From the NCBI GenBank assembly GCA_021805275.1, contig JAJZFQ010000043.1, positions 124,001 through 188,000 of the forward strand: a stretch of 64,000 bases of DNA. The letters run 5' to 3'. The position numbers and the translations under genes were made by a program. The notes below the pieces were generated by a model. That model was not told where the DNA came from and did not search any database. It was given only the letters and a program-made list of their open reading frames with translations. Shown piece after piece: positions 60,772 through 64,000 of this stretch. Positions within the stretch are counted from its first letter, which is position 1; every line of letters begins with the position of its first letter. Origin of the DNA: Pseudomonadota bacterium (GTDB lineage: Bacteria; Pseudomonadota; Gammaproteobacteria; Steroidobacterales; Steroidobacteraceae).

Positions 60772-62421
60772 ATGAGCATGCGCGATACGATGCGAATCCG
60801 ACCCTTCCGGCGCGGCGCTCAGGCCCTGGCGGCCGCCTCGGTCCTCACGCTGTCCGCGGCCGGCGCCCCGGCGCTCGCCGCCGGTCATGCGGCTGAACCC
60901 GCCGCCCACCACGGCAACCCGTACTTCCGCACGGTCACCAGCACCAGCTCCGGCACGGTCACGGTCGAAGGCAAGACCATCCACTACCATGCCGTCGCCG
61001 GCATGATGGTGGTGCACGCGGCAGGCTGGAACGATGCCACGAACGCCTACGGCCCGGGGCAGCCCCCGCCGGGCGCTGCGAAGACGGTGCCGCCCGAAGC
61101 CTCGATGTTCTACGTCGCCTACTTCAAGGACGGCGCCAACGCGAACAACCGACCGATCACCTTCCTCTACAACGGCGGTCCGGGCTCCTCCTCGGTGTGG
61201 CTGCACATGGGCGCGTTCGGGCCGGTGCGGGTCGAGACCAGCGATCACACGCACACCCCGCCGGCGCCCTACCAGCTGGTGGACAACCAGTACAGCCTGC
61301 TCGATGCCAGTGATCTGGTGTTCGTCGATGCGCCGGGAACCGGCTTCGGCCGCGTTCGTGGCACGGATGCGGCGGCGCACTTCTACGGGGCCGATCAGGA
61401 CGTGCACGCGTTCTCCGAGTTCATCATGCAGTTCCTGTCGAAGTACGGCCGCTGGAACTCCCCGAAGTACCTCTTCGGCGAGAGTTACGGCACGCCGCGC
61501 TCGGCAAACCTGATCAACGTCCTGACGACGCACGACAACATCGACTTCAACGGCGTGATCCTGCTCTCGCAGATCCTCAACTACGACAACTCAACCGGGC
61601 TTGCCCAGTTCAACCCAGGTATCGATCTGCCGTACGAGCTGGCGCTGCCGAGCATGACCGCCACCGCGTGGTATCACCACATGCTCCCCGACAGTTCGCA
61701 GCCGCTGAAGCCGCTGCTCGCCACGGTCGAGCAGTTCGCGCTGACCGACTACGCCCAGGCACTGCGTGCCGGCTCGCAGCTCGGCTCCGCGCAGTTCGAT
61801 GCCGTCGCCGCCAAGCTGCACGAGTACACCGGTCTGCCGGTCTCGTACATCGAGAAGGCGAACCTGCGCGTCGATGGCGGGCAGTTCGAGCAAGAGCTGC
61901 TGTCCGGAAAGGACGAGACCACCGGCCGCCTCGACACGCGCTTCGCAGGTCCCTCGCTCAATCCGCTGAGCGAGCGTGCCGGCTACGACCCACAGTCCGC
62001 CGCCATCAGTTCGGCGTACGTCGCGGCGTTCAACACCTACACACGCAATGACCTGCACTACGGCGAGGGGATGAAGTACCTGCCGGAGATTCCGCTCTGG
62101 CGCACCTGGAACTTCGCGCATCGCCCGCCCGGCGGCGGCTTCGCCTTCCCGCAGGCGCTCAACGTGATGCCCGACCTCGCCAATGCGATGAAACAGGACC
62201 CGAAACTCAAGGTCATGCTGAACGGCGGGTACTTCGATCTCGCAACGCCCTTCTTCGAAGGCATGTACGAGATGTCGCACCTGCCGATGCCGCGCAAGCT
62301 GCAGGCCAACATCCAGTACCACTACTACAAGTCCGGTCACATGGTGTACGTGCATGTGCCGGCGCTGAAGAAGCTGCACGACAACGTCGTGGCGTTCATC
62401 GCCTCGACCGAGCACCAATAG
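60772..62421 (+). CDS. Secreted S10-family serine carboxypeptidase-like protein (second of a tandem pair)
   Basis: 549 residues with a signal peptide ending near residue 37 (LTLSAAGAPALA). The same blocks as its neighbour recur: FLYNGGPGSSSVWLHMGAFGP, LFGESYGTPRSANL (nucleophile Ser), VMLNGGYFDLATPF (Asp) and YYKSGHMVYV (His). It differs by an insertion before the first block (PGQPPPGAAKT) and lacks the lipobox-like Cys. AGGAGG precedes ATG 60772. Followed by a strong terminator. The pair arose by duplication; differences near the substrate pocket suggest complementary specificity (inference). Confidence 0.94.
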   Translation: MSMRDTMRIRPFRRGAQALAAASVLTLSAAGAPALAAGHAAEPAAHHGNPYFRTVTSTSSGTVTVEGKTIHYHAVAGMMVVHAAGWNDATNAYGPGQPPPGAAKTVPPEASMFYVAYFKDGANANNRPITFLYNGGPGSSSVWLHMGAFGPVRVETSDHTHTPPAPYQLVDNQYSLLDASDLVFVDAPGTGFGRVRGTDAAAHFYGADQDVHAFSEFIMQFLSKYGRWNSPKYLFGESYGTPRSANLINVLTTHDNIDFNGVILLSQILNYDNSTGLAQFNPGIDLPYELALPSMTATAWYHHMLPDSSQPLKPLLATVEQFALTDYAQALRAGSQLGSAQFDAVAAKLHEYTGLPVSYIEKANLRVDGGQFEQELLSGKDETTGRLDTRFAGPSLNPLSERAGYDPQSAAISSAYVAAFNTYTRNDLHYGEGMKYLPEIPLWRTWNFAHRPPGGGFAFPQALNVMPDLANAMKQDPKLKVMLNGGYFDLATPFFEGMYEMSHLPMPRKLQANIQYHYYKSGHMVYVHVPALKKLHDNVVAFIASTEHQ

Positions 62422-62438
62422 CGACCTGACGCTCGTTC

Positions 62439-62480
62439 GCGCCCGGCGGGACACGCTTCCCGCCGGGCGCATTCTTTCTC
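62439..62480 (+). terminator. Rho-independent terminator of the carboxypeptidase operon
   Basis: GCGCCCGGCGGGA and TCCCGCCGGGCGC form a perfect 13-base stem with a six-base loop, followed directly by ATTCTTTCTC. It begins 18 bases after the second carboxypeptidase stop. The best intrinsic terminator I found in the window. Confidence 0.85.
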
Positions 62481-62778
62481 GGAACTCGGGCGCTTGGCAT
62501 TCGGCCGGCCGCCGCCGTGAGCGTCCTGGCATAGTCGGTCCGACCTCGCCCCGGCCTGATGCGCCGCTCGAGACACGATGTCCCTCGCCGGGCCGCAGAT
62601 CCGCCTCGCAACTGCCGCCGATGCGCCTCGAGCAGCCCGTCCGCTAGCGGCCACGGCTGCCCGCGCGTGCGTCAGTCGTCGTAAACTGCGCTCGATCCGA
62701 CGAAATGAGCGCGTGCCGTGGCGCTCGCGCCGCCCGCTGCGGGCGCTGCGCAGCATCAACACAGGATGGAGCTTCACG
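62481..62778. other. Intergenic stretch ahead of the glutathione transferase gene
   Basis: About 300 bases. The glutathione-transferase frame is open through part of it (from 62578), but that translation is Arg/Ala-rich and unlike the family, so I treat it as untranslated. No clear promoter pair or repeat was recognised. Confidence 0.45.
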
Positions 62779-63651
62779 ATGAGCGACTCCGCATATGTAC
62801 CGCCGCAGGTCTGGAGCTGGAACAAGCCGAGCGGCGGCCAATTCGCCAGTATCAACCGCCCGGTCGCCGGAGCGACCCATGAGAAGACGCTGCCGGTCGG
62901 CCGCCATCCGCTGCAGCTGTACTCCCTCGGCACCCCGAACGGCGTCAAGGTGACGATCCTGCTCGAGGAACTGCTCGCCCTCGGCCACACAGGTGCCGAG
63001 TACGACGCCTGGCTGATCCGCATCGCCGACGGGGAGCAGTTCGGCAGCGGCTTCGTCGCGGTGAATCCCAATTCCAAGATCCCGGCGCTGCTTGATCGGA
63101 GCGGGTCGCAGCCGATCCGCGTGTTCGAATCGGGCGCGATCCTCCTCTACCTGGCCGAGAAGTTCGGCGCGTTCCTGCCGACGGATGCCGCCGCGCGCGC
63201 CGAGTGCCTCTCGTGGTTGTTCTGGCAGGTCGGCAGCGCACCTTATCTCGGCGGTGGATTCGGCCACTTTTATGCCTATGCGCCTGCGAAGAGCGAATAC
63301 GCCATCGACCGCTTCGCCATGGAGGTCAAGCGCCAGCTCGATGTGCTCGACCGTCGGCTCGCCGAGAGCGCGTACATCGCCGGAGCTGAATACACCATCG
63401 CGGACATGGCGGTATTCCCGTGGTACGGGGGTCTTGCCAAGGGGTGGCTTTACGGGGCCGGAGAGTTCCTCGGCGTGCACGAATATGCCAACGTGCAGCG
63501 CTGGGCGGACCGCCTGCTCGAGCGGCCGGCCGTGCGGCGCGGTCGCATGGTCAACCGGTTGAGCGGCGAGCCGGCGACCCAGCTGCACGAGCGGCATGAT
63601 GCGCGGGACTTCGAGACCCGGACGCAGGACAAGCTCGGTGCGGCGACGTAG
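62779..63651 (+). CDS. yghU: YghU-type glutathione S-transferase
   Basis: 290 residues, close to E. coli YghU (288). YVPPQVWSWNKPSGGQFASINRPVAGATHEKTLPVG (parts, residues 5-42) is the unusual N-terminal extension of this group; the thioredoxin-like domain has LYSLGTPNGVKVTILLEELL near 48-67, VNPNSKIPALLD near 95 and VFESGAILLYLAEKFGAFLP near 112. The helical domain has AGAEYTIADMAVFPWYGGL near 208. Such enzymes bind two glutathiones and have disulfide reductase and peroxidase activity. GGATGGAG precedes ATG 62779. Confidence 0.96.
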   Translation: MSDSAYVPPQVWSWNKPSGGQFASINRPVAGATHEKTLPVGRHPLQLYSLGTPNGVKVTILLEELLALGHTGAEYDAWLIRIADGEQFGSGFVAVNPNSKIPALLDRSGSQPIRVFESGAILLYLAEKFGAFLPTDAAARAECLSWLFWQVGSAPYLGGGFGHFYAYAPAKSEYAIDRFAMEVKRQLDVLDRRLAESAYIAGAEYTIADMAVFPWYGGLAKGWLYGAGEFLGVHEYANVQRWADRLLERPAVRRGRMVNRLSGEPATQLHERHDARDFETRTQDKLGAAT

Positions 63652-63681
63652 CCGCGCAACCTCCGTGCTGCCGGCGGCACG

Positions 63682-64000
63682 CTAGCCGGCGCTCTGCGGC
63701 GCCTCGAGCGGTGCCGCGGAGCGGCTCGCGCGGTACCAGGCGATGCCGTCGACCTGCTCGCACTCGATGAGGCCGCGACCACGCAGACAGTTCAGGTGTG
63801 CGATGCACTCGCCCGTTGCAAGCTGCAGCGCGTGGCTGACGTTGCGGCGGAACATCGCCGGAAAGACGTCAATCGCCCGCTTCGGCTCGCGCAGCGCCGC
63901 GAGCACGCGCTTCAGCGCCCCCTCGTGCCAAGCATTGAGCTCGCCGAGGCGCGCATGCAGACCGCGGAACGGCTCCTTGTGGGCGGGCAGCACCAACACT
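63682..64000 (-). CDS. C-terminal part of an MBL-fold metallo-hydrolase (gene runs past the right edge)
   Basis: At least 105 codons, open to the window edge. VLPAHKEPFRGLHARLGEL is the last metal-site strand and helix of a beta-lactamase-fold hydrolase; a winged-helix-like C-terminal domain follows (ALKRVLAALREPKRAIDVFPAMFRR near 30, GECIAHLNCLRGRGLIECEQVDGIAWYR near 62-90), as in the BLACT_WH group. The catalytic HxHxDH is outside the window. It is convergent with yghU, 30 bases apart. Confidence 0.82.
   Translation of the reverse strand, partial: VLVLPAHKEPFRGLHARLGELNAWHEGALKRVLAALREPKRAIDVFPAMFRRNVSHALQLATGECIAHLNCLRGRGLIECEQVDGIAWYRASRSAAPLEAPQSAG

Noticed and set aside
1..64000. CRISPR array, tRNA, rRNA, prophage, transposase or known anti-phage defence genes
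   Set aside because: I looked for regular short repeats, T-loop-like GTTCGAATC sequences in non-coding DNA, transposase or integrase motifs and defence-type domains, and found none. A GTTCGAATC near 63125 lies inside the glutathione-transferase coding region.

Overview
The window is a continuous stretch of GC-rich chromosome with short intergenic gaps, G/C-rich third codon positions and most genes on the minus strand. The gene content fits a free-living, aerobic, heterotrophic Gram-negative proteobacterium: lipid A L-Ara4N genes, a TonB receptor, MurJ, a Rieske protein, phenylacetate and branched-chain acid catabolism, and a fused CysNC. I infer a gammaproteobacterium of the Xanthomonadales/Nevskiales/Steroidobacter kind, but no rRNA or other decisive marker is present. 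I saw no phage, insertion sequence, CRISPR array, tRNA or known defence system.

Layout. (1) 1-1771: a class III aminotransferase-fold enzyme (cut by the left edge) coupled to an APH-fold kinase, resembling a hydroxylysine/ethanolamine kinase plus phospho-lyase pair. (2) 1934-7414: TonB receptor, Sel1-repeat protein and Tat-exported phospholipase C in one operon with overlapping junctions. (3) 7683-11107: a TAXI-type binding protein, WrbA and a membrane protein. (4) 11108-13272: about 2.1 kb without an intact gene, holding what looks like a decayed DUF4386 membrane-protein gene. (5) 13273-20834: the phenylacetate operon paaABCDEGZ with divergent paaX and a clear promoter/palindrome between them. 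(6) 20841-25558: a Rieske protein gene, branched-chain 2-oxoacid dehydrogenase E2 and a fused E1 alpha-beta, with a divergent Lrp-family regulator. (7) 25569-34689: an APC permease, a class V aminotransferase, and a beta-oxidation cluster (thiolase, two multifunctional hydratase/dehydrogenases of opposite domain order, a PsrA-like TetR regulator).

(8) 34753-38351: cysQ-cysD-cysNC sulfate activation operon. (9) 38553-40967: YceI protein, alanine dehydrogenase and a divergent Lrp-family regulator. (10) 41204-49358: L-Ara4N lipid A operon in which ArnA is split into two separate genes at opposite ends (decarboxylase-arnT-SMR half-transporter-arnB-arnC-formyltransferase-arnD), ending in a quinone oxidoreductase. 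(11) 49502-55424: outer-membrane barrel, MurJ, a small unknown protein, AcuI-like reductase, a PaaJ-like thiolase and an FAH-family hydrolase. (12) 55522-58932: an ECF sigma factor with a NrsF-type anti-sigma and msrP-msrQ, preceded by a promoter matching the SigF consensus. (13) 59144-62421: two tandem secreted S10-family serine carboxypeptidases ending in a strong terminator. (14) 62779-64000: a YghU-type glutathione transferase and the end of an MBL-fold hydrolase.

The themes are connected. The Paa epoxidase products and the branched-chain acyl-CoAs can feed the local beta-oxidation enzymes and thiolases. The envelope genes (arn, murJ, barrel protein, MsrPQ) suggest defence of the periplasm against cationic peptides and oxidants. 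The most unusual observations are the SigF/NrsF/MsrPQ unit with its near-perfect promoter, an MsrQ that reads about 100 codons through an antisense small membrane-protein gene, the split-ArnA operon, the tandem S10 peptidases, and the frameshifted DUF4386 remnant.
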